This document shows, one piece after another, positions 1 to 8,516 of a DNA stretch of 64,000 bases. Source of the stretch: Streptosporangium sp. NBC_01495 (GTDB taxonomy: Bacteria > Actinomycetota > Actinomycetes > Streptosporangiales > Streptosporangiaceae); the NCBI RefSeq assembly GCF_036250735.1, contig NZ_CP109430.1, positions 5,394,001 to 5,458,000 on the forward strand, written 5' to 3'. Both the position numbers and the translations under genes were made by a program. A model generated the notes under the pieces. The model did not search any database. It worked only from the letters and a program-made list of their open reading frames with translations, and had not been told where the DNA came from. Numbering within the stretch: position 1 is the first letter of the stretch; every line of letters begins with the position of its first letter.

Positions 1-2
1 CC

Positions 3-1178
3 ATGAGCATACCCTCGCTGTATCCGCTGAGGGGATCGGCCGCTGGGCTTGTGCTGCCGCCGGCGGAAGCTTTCTTCGCCCAGCTTGCCGGAGGGCTACC
101 CACGGGTGACGCCACCTGCCTGGTGATCACTCACCTGCTGCCCGGTCAGGTGAGTTTCCTGCCAGCACTCACTCAGCTGTCTCCGGTCGCGGCCGTGCTC
201 CCCAAACCCAAGTCGATCAACGGTGTGTTGCTGGAGCAGGTCCGCTCCGTGTACCGGTGTGACGTCCTGGACCGTGAGCTGTTCGCCGACCCCCGCTGGC
301 TTCTGCGCTACCTGGAAGAGCGGGCCGCAGGCCGATCGCTGGCGCTGCTGGACATCGGTGGTTACTTCGCGCCCGCCCTGGCGGAGGTGTGCGCCGCCTT
401 CTCGGGGCGGATCCTCGGCGTGGTCGAAGACACCGAGAACGGCCTGCAACGCTACCTGCGGCTGGACACGCTGCCGGTGCCGGTCTACAGCGTCGCCCGA
501 AGCCCCCTGAAAGAGGCCGAGGACTGCCTGGCCGGTGAGGCCATCGTGTTCTCCACCGAGGCGATCCTGCGTGATCTGGGGGAGATCTTGCCCGGCCGTC
601 AGGCGTGCGTGATCGGATTCGGGAAGATCGGCGCTGGAATCGCCCGGGCGTTGCACGGCCGGCACGTGCGGGTCGTCGTCATCGACACCGACCCGGTCCG
701 CCAAGCTCAGGCGATCGCGTTAGGTTACGGGCGGGCCGCCACCCTCACCGACGCGTTGCAGGCAGCTGACCTGGTGTTCTGCGCCACCGGTAACCGCGCG
801 TTGAACGCCGGGAACCTGCTCCATCTGCGTGACGGTGCCTATGTCGCTACCGTCACCTCCCGCGATGACGAGCTGGACCTGGCCGGCGCAGGTCCGCTCC
901 TGCACCGGGAAGACGTCGCGGCGGGCGTCGTCCGCTACCGCCACGCCGAAGGCCACTTCCACCTGCTCAATGACGGCAACGCCGTGAACTTCCTGCACAG
1001 CTCCGCGATCGGACCCTCCATTCACCTGGTCAAAGCGGAGATCATCGCCGCGCTGGCTCATCTGATGTCCGAACCGCACGACCCCGGCCTGTACGAGGTG
1101 TCATCGCAGGTGCGGGCGTCGATCGCCGCCGCGTGGATGGACGCCTTCCACACCCCCGCTGTCACCGCGAATGCCTGA
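3..1178 (+). CDS. Adenosylhomocysteinase-like NAD-binding protein
   Basis: The 391-residue product resembles S-adenosylhomocysteine hydrolase over most of its length. A GFGKIG dinucleotide-binding turn lies near residues 206-211, preceded by a DIGGYF segment and a GVVEDTENGLQRY segment that match the SAHH stretch leading into its NAD domain. It is shorter than true SAHH (usually 420-490 residues) and diverges at the usual substrate positions, so I do not call it a housekeeping enzyme. It is the first of eight same-strand genes for sugar-type enzymes and may act on a nucleoside or another NAD-dependent substrate in that pathway. The ATG is only two bases from the window edge, so the true start could lie further left. 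Confidence 0.7.
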   Translation: MSIPSLYPLRGSAAGLVLPPAEAFFAQLAGGLPTGDATCLVITHLLPGQVSFLPALTQLSPVAAVLPKPKSINGVLLEQVRSVYRCDVLDRELFADPRWLLRYLEERAAGRSLALLDIGGYFAPALAEVCAAFSGRILGVVEDTENGLQRYLRLDTLPVPVYSVARSPLKEAEDCLAGEAIVFSTEAILRDLGEILPGRQACVIGFGKIGAGIARALHGRHVRVVVIDTDPVRQAQAIALGYGRAATLTDALQAADLVFCATGNRALNAGNLLHLRDGAYVATVTSRDDELDLAGAGPLLHREDVAAGVVRYRHAEGHFHLLNDGNAVNFLHSSAIGPSIHLVKAEIIAALAHLMSEPHDPGLYEVSSQVRASIAAAWMDAFHTPAVTANA

Positions 1179-1199
1179 CGTTTTCAGACAAGGAGACCG

Positions 1200-2234
1200 A
1201 TGGACCCCTGCTCTTCCCCCCTCAGTCGCGCCGCCTTCCCGGGCGCGCTGTCCCTCGCCCGGCGCCGCGTCGTCGTCACCGGCGCCGCCGGTTTCATCGG
1301 CTCGCACCTGTGCGAGCGGCTGACCCAGCTTGACGCCCAGGTCGTCGGCGTCGACAGCCTGATCACCGGCCGGCTGGACAACCTGACCGAGCTGATGCGC
1401 AGCCCGGCGTTCGAGCTGATCACCTGTGATGTCACCGCGCCGTTCGACGTCACCGGGCCGGTCGACGCCGTTCTGCACTTGGCCTCGCCCGCTTCGCCGC
1501 GTGACTATCTGCGGTTGCCGCTGTTGACGCTCATGACGGGTGCGCTGGGCACGCTGCAGGCGCTGCAGTTGGCCCGCGCCAAGCAGGCGAGGTTCGTTCT
1601 GGCATCGACGTCGGAGGTGTACGGCGACCCGCTGGAGCACCCGCAGCAGGAAAGCTACCTGGGCAACGTCAACCCGATCGGGCCGCGCAGTGTCTACGAC
1701 GAGGCCAAACGGTACGCCGAAGCCCTGACCGCGTCGTTTCGCCGTGACAGCGGAACAGACACCGCCATTGCGCGGATCTTCAACACGTACGGTCCGCGGA
1801 TGCGCCCGGACGACGGGCGTGCCGTCCCGGCGTTCATCGCTCAGGCTCACGCCGGTCGGCCGCTCACCGTCGCCGGTGACGGCAGCCAGACCCGTTCGTT
1901 GTGCTACGTCGCCGACACCGTCAATGGGCTGCTCGCGCTGGCGGCCAGCGAGCACAGCGGCCCGGTGAACATCGGCAACCCCGAGGAGATCACCATGCTG
2001 GAGCTCGCCCACCACATCCGCCGCCTGTGCGGCTCATCCTCGCCCATCGGGTTCGTCGACCTGCCCGCCGATGATCCTCGGCGGCGCTGCCCGGACATCA
2101 CCTTGGCGCGGGACCTGCTCGGCTGGAGCCCGCGCGTCGGCCTCGCCGACGGGCTGGCCCGCACCGTCAGGTGGGCCGCCGGTCCCGACGCAAGCGTTCC
2201 CACCGTTGCGCTGTCCGCGGCGGCCCGGTCATGA
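1200..2234 (+). CDS. NAD-dependent nucleotide-sugar epimerase/dehydratase (UDP-glucuronate decarboxylase-like)
   Basis: This is a 344-residue extended short-chain dehydrogenase. The Rossmann motif TGAAGFIG sits near residues 26-33, a STSEVYG strand follows, and the catalytic pair is in SVYDEAKR (YxxxK) near residue 166. RIFNTYGPRM is typical of the UDP-glucuronate decarboxylase / dTDP-glucose 4,6-dehydratase branch. A GGAGACCG sequence precedes the ATG. It should make an activated sugar (perhaps UDP-xylose or a keto sugar) for the two downstream glycosyltransferases. The stop overlaps the next start (ATGA), so the genes are translationally coupled. The exact sugar product is not assignable from sequence. 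Confidence 0.88.
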   Translation: MDPCSSPLSRAAFPGALSLARRRVVVTGAAGFIGSHLCERLTQLDAQVVGVDSLITGRLDNLTELMRSPAFELITCDVTAPFDVTGPVDAVLHLASPASPRDYLRLPLLTLMTGALGTLQALQLARAKQARFVLASTSEVYGDPLEHPQQESYLGNVNPIGPRSVYDEAKRYAEALTASFRRDSGTDTAIARIFNTYGPRMRPDDGRAVPAFIAQAHAGRPLTVAGDGSQTRSLCYVADTVNGLLALAASEHSGPVNIGNPEEITMLELAHHIRRLCGSSSPIGFVDLPADDPRRRCPDITLARDLLGWSPRVGLADGLARTVRWAAGPDASVPTVALSAAARS

Positions 2235-3106
2235 CGCCACCCATCGTCTGCGGAGTGGATGAGCGCTACACGCGGCCGCTGTGTGTGCTGATGCAGTCGC
2301 TGGCCACCGCGCACCCCGACACGGATGGCCTGCGGCTGATCGTGCTTCACCACGCCCTCAACCCCAACGCCCAGAGGGCGATCTCCTGGCACGCGGACCG
2401 CCTGCACCTGCAGGTCGAACTGCGGGAGGTCACCGCCGGATCGAGCGGCTACCCGGTGTCGGGGTGGGTGAGCGACGCCGTCTACCTGCGGTTGGCCATC
2501 GGCGATGTCATCGACGACGAACCCGTGGTGCTTTACCTCGACTCCGACACGCTCGTCCTGGGTGATCTGCGGCCGTTGCTGCGCCACCCGCTGGGCGGGG
2601 CACCGGTCGCCGCGGTCCGCGACCCGCAAAACCCGGTCATCGGCTCCGGGATCGCCCTGCCGGGGTGGCGGGAGCTGAACATTCCGGCCGGGCGGGAGTA
2701 CTTCAACAGCGGCGTGATGCTGCTGGATGTAGCCGAATGCCGCCGACGAGGCGTTTTCGAACGCTCCCACCGGTTCCTGACCGACCACCCCGACATGGTG
2801 AGGTTGTGGGACCAGGACGCGTTGAACTGGGCGCTCGCCGACGACTGGTTGCGCCTGGAGCGCCAGTGGAACACCTTCGCCCTGTCGCCGCTGGTTGAGC
2901 GGGGCGGCTACTACCACGCCGACGCTGAACCGGTGATGCCGCTGGAGGTTCTGCTGGCCGATGAACCATCAGCGGTAGTCCTGCACTTCGCCGGACCGGA
3001 CAAGCCGTGGGCGGAAACGTACCCGGCCGGGCCACTGCGAGACACCTACCGCAGGTTCCACGCCGAGACGATCAAGGCTGAGGTTGATGCCGATGCGACG
3101 TTCTAA
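2231..3106 (+). CDS. Glycosyltransferase family 8
   Basis: The 291-residue product begins IVCGVDERYTRPLCV, the typical opening of GT8 enzymes. The metal/nucleotide-sugar DxD motif is in YLDSDTLVLGDL near residue 103. YFNSGVMLLD (acceptor/donor-site loop) and an LWDQDALN segment are also family hallmarks, as is the HFAG..KPW element near the C-terminus. GT8 enzymes are retaining transferases using UDP-glucose, UDP-galactose or related donors. The start is chosen at the ATG overlapping the previous stop. A longer reading frame exists upstream, but it lies within the epimerase gene and has no family similarity. Confidence 0.88.
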   Translation: MTPPIVCGVDERYTRPLCVLMQSLATAHPDTDGLRLIVLHHALNPNAQRAISWHADRLHLQVELREVTAGSSGYPVSGWVSDAVYLRLAIGDVIDDEPVVLYLDSDTLVLGDLRPLLRHPLGGAPVAAVRDPQNPVIGSGIALPGWRELNIPAGREYFNSGVMLLDVAECRRRGVFERSHRFLTDHPDMVRLWDQDALNWALADDWLRLERQWNTFALSPLVERGGYYHADAEPVMPLEVLLADEPSAVVLHFAGPDKPWAETYPAGPLRDTYRRFHAETIKAEVDADATF

Positions 3107-4634
3107 CACCCGGCCGTGGGCGGCGGGATGGCTCGCTGCGGCGGTCGCCGCCCGGCACGTCGCCGGACTACGGCACCTTCGCCGGAGCCTGGAGTGGCTC
3201 GCCCAACCGGTCTCCGAGGCGGAGATGACGGACACTCCAGTACACATGATTGTCCCGGTGCTGCGGGAGCAGCAGCATGTCGCCGCCGCGCTGGAGTGGT
3301 TCACGGCGCTGCTGGAGCGGATGCCAGGCTCGACGCTCACCGTGGTCACCACCGCGCGGGAAGAACACGAACGGCAACACCTGGCGGCTCTCCTGGCGGA
3401 GCAGGGGGACCAGCCGGTCACCGGCCGCCGGTTCCCGCAGCTGACCGCCGCCGAGCTCGACACCGTAGTGGCCGCGCAGGCCGCCGCGCCCGGCCACGCT
3501 TTGACGCGGGCGCACGCCGCAACCGTGCTGGGCCGGTTCCCGCTCACCCGCGATGTTGTCGCCCGTGAACTCGAGGGTGACCGCTACCGGGGTGCCGCCG
3601 TCCGGCACGTGCACTACCCCGGTGACGGGCGTAAAGCCGCGCAGGTCAACCACGCAGTCACGCACCTCGACGCGGACAGCCAGAGTTACGTGGCGGTTTA
3701 CGACGTCGACTCGCGGCCCACCCCGGAGGTGATGGCGGCCACGCTGGCGTTCATCGGCCACCGGCGGGCCGCCGACGGGGCCCTTCCCGCTGTTCTGCAG
3801 CAACCAGCCCGGCACACCACCCGTGCCACCAGCCCCCACGCATGGGAGCGGATGATCTGCCGGGGTGCCGCTGACCTGCAGACGTTGTGGACGCTGCGGC
3901 GGGAAATCCCCTACGTCCGCCGGTACGGGCAGATGATCGGCCGTGCCGGTCGCCTGCCATGGTGGGACGCGGTGCGGGCGGGGGTGTCCCAGCCGGTCGG
4001 GCATGGCCTGTTCGTCCGGGGTGATGTGTTCGCTGACCTCGGCGGGCTGCCGGACTTCACCGTCCTGGACGATGTGCCGTTCGGGTACCGGCTGACGATG
4101 GAACGCATCCCCGTCGAGTCGGTGCCGGTCACCCTTGTGGCTGATGCGCCGGAGGACGTGCGGGAGCTCCTGGCGCAGAGCCGCCGCTGGTTCCAGTGCA
4201 ACCTGGACTACCCGAAGGTCGCCCGGGCGGCCCGCGCCGCCGGGAGCGGCAGCATGGCCGCGCACGTCGCGGCACTGGCCGTGTGCTTCTACCGGGGGGC
4301 GGCGTGGCTGTCGGCGAGCCCGGCGACGGCCGCGTGCCTGCTGGTGGCCGTTGACCGCCGACACCGGCCACCGGTCCGTACCGCCGCGATAGCGGCCCTG
4401 GCGTGGGGGGTCGCGGTGCCGGTCGTCGTGCTCACCAGAGCCGACAGGCAACCCCTGACGGCGGGTGGGATCACCCGCAGATCAGCCGGAGTGCTGGCCG
4501 CGTACCTGCTGCGCAGTATCGGCCCGTGGCAGGCCGTCGCCCGTACCGTCGCCGGTCGCCCAGCCGGACCTTTCGCTCCGAAAGCCAACTCCCGGACAGT
4601 CGTCGACCCCCGAAACGGAAAGGACCCCCGGTGA
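3093..4634 (+). CDS. Glycosyltransferase family 2-type protein
   Basis: About 513 residues. A GT-A type catalytic core shows a DVDSRP metal-binding motif, a LFVRGDVFADLGGLPD acceptor region, an LDDVPF acidic motif and a QSRRW motif near residue 362. This is the Q(x)xRW signature of processive or polysaccharide-type GT2 enzymes. The C-terminal third contains hydrophobic stretches such as AAIAALAWGVAVPVVVL that may associate with the membrane. It overlaps the GT8 gene by 14 bases. Starts at 3084 (TTG) and 3087 (ATG) are possible, but 3093 has the better spacing from the GAGG upstream. The acceptor is unknown. Confidence 0.8.
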   Translation: MRRSNTRPWAAGWLAAAVAARHVAGLRHLRRSLEWLAQPVSEAEMTDTPVHMIVPVLREQQHVAAALEWFTALLERMPGSTLTVVTTAREEHERQHLAALLAEQGDQPVTGRRFPQLTAAELDTVVAAQAAAPGHALTRAHAATVLGRFPLTRDVVARELEGDRYRGAAVRHVHYPGDGRKAAQVNHAVTHLDADSQSYVAVYDVDSRPTPEVMAATLAFIGHRRAADGALPAVLQQPARHTTRATSPHAWERMICRGAADLQTLWTLRREIPYVRRYGQMIGRAGRLPWWDAVRAGVSQPVGHGLFVRGDVFADLGGLPDFTVLDDVPFGYRLTMERIPVESVPVTLVADAPEDVRELLAQSRRWFQCNLDYPKVARAARAAGSGSMAAHVAALAVCFYRGAAWLSASPATAACLLVAVDRRHRPPVRTAAIAALAWGVAVPVVVLTRADRQPLTAGGITRRSAGVLAAYLLRSIGPWQAVARTVAGRPAGPFAPKANSRTVVDPRNGKDPR

Positions 4635-5260
4635 TCATCGGATTTGAGGGTGTGAGCTGTACCGGCAAAACCACCCTGGCGGCGGCTGTCGCCGCCAGAG
4701 GCGGCGGCGTGCCGGTCGTGCCCTGCTACTACCACGCCGTCCCTGACCCGTCCCGTCTGCCCGTCCCGCTGGCCCGCACCGAACAGGAGCAGCTGGACGC
4801 GCTGACCCTCCACCTGGAGATCGAAGCACTGCGGTGCGCCCTGGTCGACGAGGCCACCGCTCAGGGCGGCGACGTGATCCTCGACCGCACCGCCGACACA
4901 CTACTGGCGCACCTGCACGCCGTCGGCCGGCTGCAGGGCCTGAACGCTGACGTCGCGGCCCGGACCATGGTCGACCGCCAGCGGGTCGCCGGGCAGGTCG
5001 CGGTGCCCGACGTGACGTTCTTCCTGCACGCCAGCCACGATGTACTCGCGGCGCGCGCCGCGACCCGCACCGGGATGCCGCCGATCTACTACGATCCCGA
5101 CTTCGCCCGCCACTTCGCGGCCCACTTCGCCGGTTACCCGCTCACCCCGCTGCGGATTGACCTTGACGCGGCTGGCCCCATCGAGAAGCTGACCGCAGCG
5201 GTGCTGGAGCACCTCACCTGGTTTCGCCCGTGCGACACCACCGCCAGGGGGCAGGCGTGA
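4631..5260 (+). CDS. P-loop kinase (thymidylate/deoxynucleoside kinase-like)
   Basis: The 209-residue product starts VIIGFEGVSCTGKTTLA, a Walker A motif in the GxxGxGKT(S/T) form typical of dNMP and deoxynucleoside kinases. VILDRTADT supplies the DR(x) motif after the Walker B position, and VTFFLHASHDVLAARAATR resembles the LID region. The GTG start overlaps the preceding stop as GTGA. The substrate cannot be read from sequence. In this context it may phosphorylate a sugar, nucleoside or pathway intermediate rather than dTMP. Confidence 0.75.
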   Translation: MIIGFEGVSCTGKTTLAAAVAARGGGVPVVPCYYHAVPDPSRLPVPLARTEQEQLDALTLHLEIEALRCALVDEATAQGGDVILDRTADTLLAHLHAVGRLQGLNADVAARTMVDRQRVAGQVAVPDVTFFLHASHDVLAARAATRTGMPPIYYDPDFARHFAAHFAGYPLTPLRIDLDAAGPIEKLTAAVLEHLTWFRPCDTTARGQA

Positions 5261-6261
5261 GGGCCGTCATCGTGGGGTGCGGCGCCATCGCCTCCCGGTG
5301 GGTGCGCATCCTGTCGGCGGACCCGCGCATCACCATCGTCGCCGTTGTCGACCCCGACCCGGCCGCCGCTGAACGGCTCACCGCACGGTTCGACCTGGGC
5401 GCCGTCCGGGCGCCGACGCTGCTGCAGGTGCTGACCGCTCACCCCGTCGACGTGGTCGTGAACCTCACCCCGCCCGAGGCGCACGCGGAAACGACGCTGC
5501 TCGCGTTGGACGCCGGGCTGCACGTTCTGACGGAAAAGCCCCTGGCCACGAGCTTCGCTGACGCGGTCCGGCTCGTGCACGCCGCCCGGCGGGCCGGGCG
5601 GGTCCTCGCCGTGATGCAGAACCGCGGATCCGATCCGGGTTTTCTCGCGTTCCGCGACGCTGTTCGCCCGCACAGTGGCCCGTACGCGGTGGCCGCTGAG
5701 GTGTTCGTCGCGTTGCCGTCCCCGGGGTTCCGCACCCGGCAGGCGCGGCCCGCCACCGTTGACCTTGCTGTCCACGCGTTCGACCAGGTGCGCAACCTTG
5801 TGGCCGCGCCGCCCGCCCACGTCGCGTGCCGGGAGGAGCCGCTGGGGTTCCTCGGCGAGCACTGCGCGGTGACGACGATCACAGTGACGTTCACCGACGG
5901 GTCGACGTTCACATACCGGGGCGGGTACGCCGGGCCGGGCCTGCGCACCCCCGCCACCGGGGCGTGGCGGCTGGACGCGCCCGGGTTCGCCGCCCGCTGG
6001 GACGGCGCCGCCACCCTGGAAACCACCGACGGGGCAGGCGACGCTGGCATGCGGGCCGTGTCGCTGCCCGATGCCGTCCCCGGCTACCAGGGGTGTATCA
6101 CGGAGATGCTGCGGGCACTGCACGAGGGTGCCCCGGCCGTGGACGGCAGTGGCAACCTCGGCTCCATCGCGCTGCTGGACGCCGCCCTGGCATCAGCTGA
6201 CGACGGCGGGCAGCCCGTCCCGGTCCCACCGACCCTGGAGTTCGATGATGCCTCCCGGTGA
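5257..6261 (+). CDS. Gfo/Idh/MocA family NAD(P)-dependent oxidoreductase
   Basis: The 334-residue product starts VRAVIVGCGAIASRW (GxGxxA/G nucleotide-binding turn). It continues with the family motif LTEKPLA near residue 94, whose Lys is catalytic in this family, and NLTPPEAHAE before it. Family members oxidise or reduce a sugar hydroxyl/keto group. The GTG start overlaps the kinase stop (GTGA). Together with the DegT aminotransferase two genes downstream it forms the oxidise-then-transaminate pair known from NtdC/NtdA (kanosamine) and WlbA/WlbE, which suggests amino-sugar formation. That pairing is an inference. Confidence 0.87.
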   Translation: MRAVIVGCGAIASRWVRILSADPRITIVAVVDPDPAAAERLTARFDLGAVRAPTLLQVLTAHPVDVVVNLTPPEAHAETTLLALDAGLHVLTEKPLATSFADAVRLVHAARRAGRVLAVMQNRGSDPGFLAFRDAVRPHSGPYAVAAEVFVALPSPGFRTRQARPATVDLAVHAFDQVRNLVAAPPAHVACREEPLGFLGEHCAVTTITVTFTDGSTFTYRGGYAGPGLRTPATGAWRLDAPGFAARWDGAATLETTDGAGDAGMRAVSLPDAVPGYQGCITEMLRALHEGAPAVDGSGNLGSIALLDAALASADDGGQPVPVPPTLEFDDASR

Positions 6262-7273
6262 CGCTCCGCCCAACACAGCGATGATCATCGGCGTGTTGGC
6301 CGCCGCTGGTATCTCCCTCACCGCTGAAGGGCTCACCTCGCACCCGGGCGGTACCGACAGCCACGTTTTCACCGCCTGCCACGCTGACGGCCGCGCCCTG
6401 ATGGTGAAGGTCGCCCGCCACCCGCGATCCCGCTACGACACCACCGCGTGGGCCGCGGTCACGATGGCCGCCGCCGGTATCCCCGTCCCCGTCGTCGTCT
6501 GGCACAACCAGCGAATCTGCGTCGAAACCCGCTGCCCGGGCCAGGCACTGGCGCCGGAAACCACAGGACAGGACACGGTGACCGCGCAGCCGCCGGATGC
6601 CGCCAGCCGCAGTGCGGCTATCACCGCCGGCCAGATCCTGCGCCGCCTGCACACCGTGCCCGCCATCGGGTTCGGGCGGCTCGACCCGGCCGGACGCAGC
6701 CTGTATGGCTCGCTCCACGACTGGCTGCTGGCCCCGCCGCCCGACGCCCCGCCCGCTGCGGGCGGGGCCGGTCTGCGCGAGCTCACCGGAACCGTGGAGG
6801 CGGTGCTGCGCAACCACCTGTACCGGCTTCCCGAGGGGGCGCCGCAGCTGCTGCACGGTGACTGCGGCGCCCGGCACGTCATCGCCTGCGACGGGAAAGT
6901 CACCGGTCTCGTCGATCTCGAATCCGTCCGGGGCGGTGACCCGCTTACCGACGTCGCCGGCTGGAGCCTGAACGAACACCCCGACCTGACGGCGTCAATG
7001 TTCACCGGCTACTTCCCGCAGCCGCCGGAGGTCGCCACCAGTTGGGCGCTGACTCTGTACCGGTTGCGGATCGCCGCCGCGCTGCTCTGCCTCCACCTGC
7101 GGTCCGGCGAACCGGCCCGTGCCCGCCTGCGCGCCGCGCAGATCCGCGCTGACCTGGCCGACGTGGCCGACGGCACGCCCCGCCTGGTTCCGCTCGTCAC
7201 ACCCACTTCCCTGATCAAGGAGCCGCCATGTCCCGTCCCGTCTCCGCCCCAGCAGGCCGGATCCCCGCAGTGA
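6248..7273 (+). CDS. APH-fold small-molecule kinase
   Basis: About 341 residues with an aminoglycoside phosphotransferase fold. LLHGDCGARHV is the Brenner catalytic loop (HxDxxxxN-like, with His in place of the usual Asn) near residue 202. LVDLESVRGGDPLTDVA is the metal-binding segment. A GGAG seven bases upstream favours the ATG at 6248 over the one at 6245. It overlaps the Gfo/Idh gene by 14 bases and the next gene by 46. Family members phosphorylate aminoglycosides, homoserine, choline or sugars. In this operon it could activate or protect the product. Confidence 0.8.
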   Translation: MPPGDAPPNTAMIIGVLAAAGISLTAEGLTSHPGGTDSHVFTACHADGRALMVKVARHPRSRYDTTAWAAVTMAAAGIPVPVVVWHNQRICVETRCPGQALAPETTGQDTVTAQPPDAASRSAAITAGQILRRLHTVPAIGFGRLDPAGRSLYGSLHDWLLAPPPDAPPAAGGAGLRELTGTVEAVLRNHLYRLPEGAPQLLHGDCGARHVIACDGKVTGLVDLESVRGGDPLTDVAGWSLNEHPDLTASMFTGYFPQPPEVATSWALTLYRLRIAAALLCLHLRSGEPARARLRAAQIRADLADVADGTPRLVPLVTPTSLIKEPPCPVPSPPQQAGSPQ

Positions 7274-8460
7274 CTCTGCCCTTTCCGCGCCGCCCCAAGT
7301 ACGGCCAGCCTGAACGCGATGCCGTCTCCGCGGTCATGGACAGTGGTCGTCTGTCGGAAACCCGCCGAGGCCCAACGGTCGCCGCGCTGGAAGACACCGC
7401 CGCCCGCCTGGTCGGCACCCGCTACGCGCTGTCGTTCAACTCCGGCACCGCTTCCCTGCACGCGGCGCTGCATGCCGTCGGAGCGTCCCCTGACGCGGGG
7501 GTGGCCATGTCCCCGATGACGTGGATGTCGGCCATCACCGCGGCGTTCCACGCGGGTAGCTTCCCGGTATTCGGCGACATCGAAGAGGGCTCCACCCACC
7601 TGGCGGTCGCCGCCCTCACCGGCGCAGCCCCGAACTGCTCAGCGGCGATGGTCACCCACGCGTGGGGAATCCCCGCTCCCATGGACGACTTGACCGCCGC
7701 GACGGACCTGCCCATCGTGGAGGACTGCTCTCACGCCCACGGCGCCCTCTACCGAAGCCGTCCCGTCGGCGCGTGGGGCGCGGCGGGATGTTTCAGCTTC
7801 CAAGAGGCTAAGGCTGTCTCCGGTGGCGAGGGCGGGATCATGACGACGTCCGACCACCGGGTTTACGAACAAGCGCTGACCCTCGGTCACCACCCGCACC
7901 GGCTGGCCGCCGAGCTGTCCCTGCCCGACCTGCTGCCCCTGGTCGACGCCGGGGCGCTGTACAAGTTCCGGATGCCGGCGCTTTCAGCGGTCATCGCCCT
8001 GCAGCAACTGCGGACCCTTCCCGAGCGAATGGCCGCCTCCGAGGAGAACCTGACGACCCTGCTGCAGATCATCGACGGTCACTCCCTGCCGGTAACTGTT
8101 CCCACGGTCGGGTCCGGGTCGGTGCGTGGCTGGTACGGAACCCCGCTGACCATCACCCGAACCGTCACCGACCCCGAGGCGCTCCGCACCACGTGCATGG
8201 CCGAAGGCATCCCGTTGCGCCTGCCATACCTCGACTGGCTGACCACGCCGCTGCTGCAGCAACCGGATCTGCTGCGCCGCTTCTGGCCGCACCTGCGAGG
8301 CCAGTACCGGCCGCCGCAGCCTGAGAAGTTCGCGAACTACTACCAGGCGCGCAGGCAGATGCTCGTGCTGAAGATCCCGGACGTGCCCGCGGCCGACTAC
8401 ATGGGGCAGGTCGGTGCCGCCCTGGTCTCTGTCCTGACCCGCACCCTGGGCGACGCGTAA
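7228..8460 (+). CDS. DegT/DnrJ/EryC1/StrS-family PLP aminotransferase
   Basis: The 410-residue product is a sugar aminotransferase-type enzyme. FNSGTASLHAAL is the PLP-phosphate loop, IVEDCSHAHGA carries the Asp that contacts the PLP ring nitrogen, and FQEAKAVSGGEGG carries the Schiff-base Lys195. A strong AAGGAG precedes the ATG at 7228. The start lies inside the kinase gene, implying coupling. It probably transaminates a keto sugar made by the Gfo/Idh enzyme. It is the last gene of the plus-strand run and is followed directly by a bidirectional hairpin. Confidence 0.9.
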   Translation: MSRPVSAPAGRIPAVTLPFPRRPKYGQPERDAVSAVMDSGRLSETRRGPTVAALEDTAARLVGTRYALSFNSGTASLHAALHAVGASPDAGVAMSPMTWMSAITAAFHAGSFPVFGDIEEGSTHLAVAALTGAAPNCSAAMVTHAWGIPAPMDDLTAATDLPIVEDCSHAHGALYRSRPVGAWGAAGCFSFQEAKAVSGGEGGIMTTSDHRVYEQALTLGHHPHRLAAELSLPDLLPLVDAGALYKFRMPALSAVIALQQLRTLPERMAASEENLTTLLQIIDGHSLPVTVPTVGSGSVRGWYGTPLTITRTVTDPEALRTTCMAEGIPLRLPYLDWLTTPLLQQPDLLRRFWPHLRGQYRPPQPEKFANYYQARRQMLVLKIPDVPAADYMGQVGAALVSVLTRTLGDA

Positions 8461-8483
8461 CCCCGCCCCGCCCGTGACACCAA

Positions 8484-8516
8484 AGGTTCAGGCCGTGGCG
8501 AACGCGGCCTGAACCT
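8484..8516. terminator. Bidirectional hairpin terminator between convergent genes
   Basis: A perfect 12-bp inverted repeat (AGGTTCAGGCCG and its complement) with a 9-base loop lies 23 bases after the aminotransferase stop. It overlaps the last codons of the convergent kinase gene. There is no strong T-run, as is usual in high-GC actinomycetes. Confidence 0.6.
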
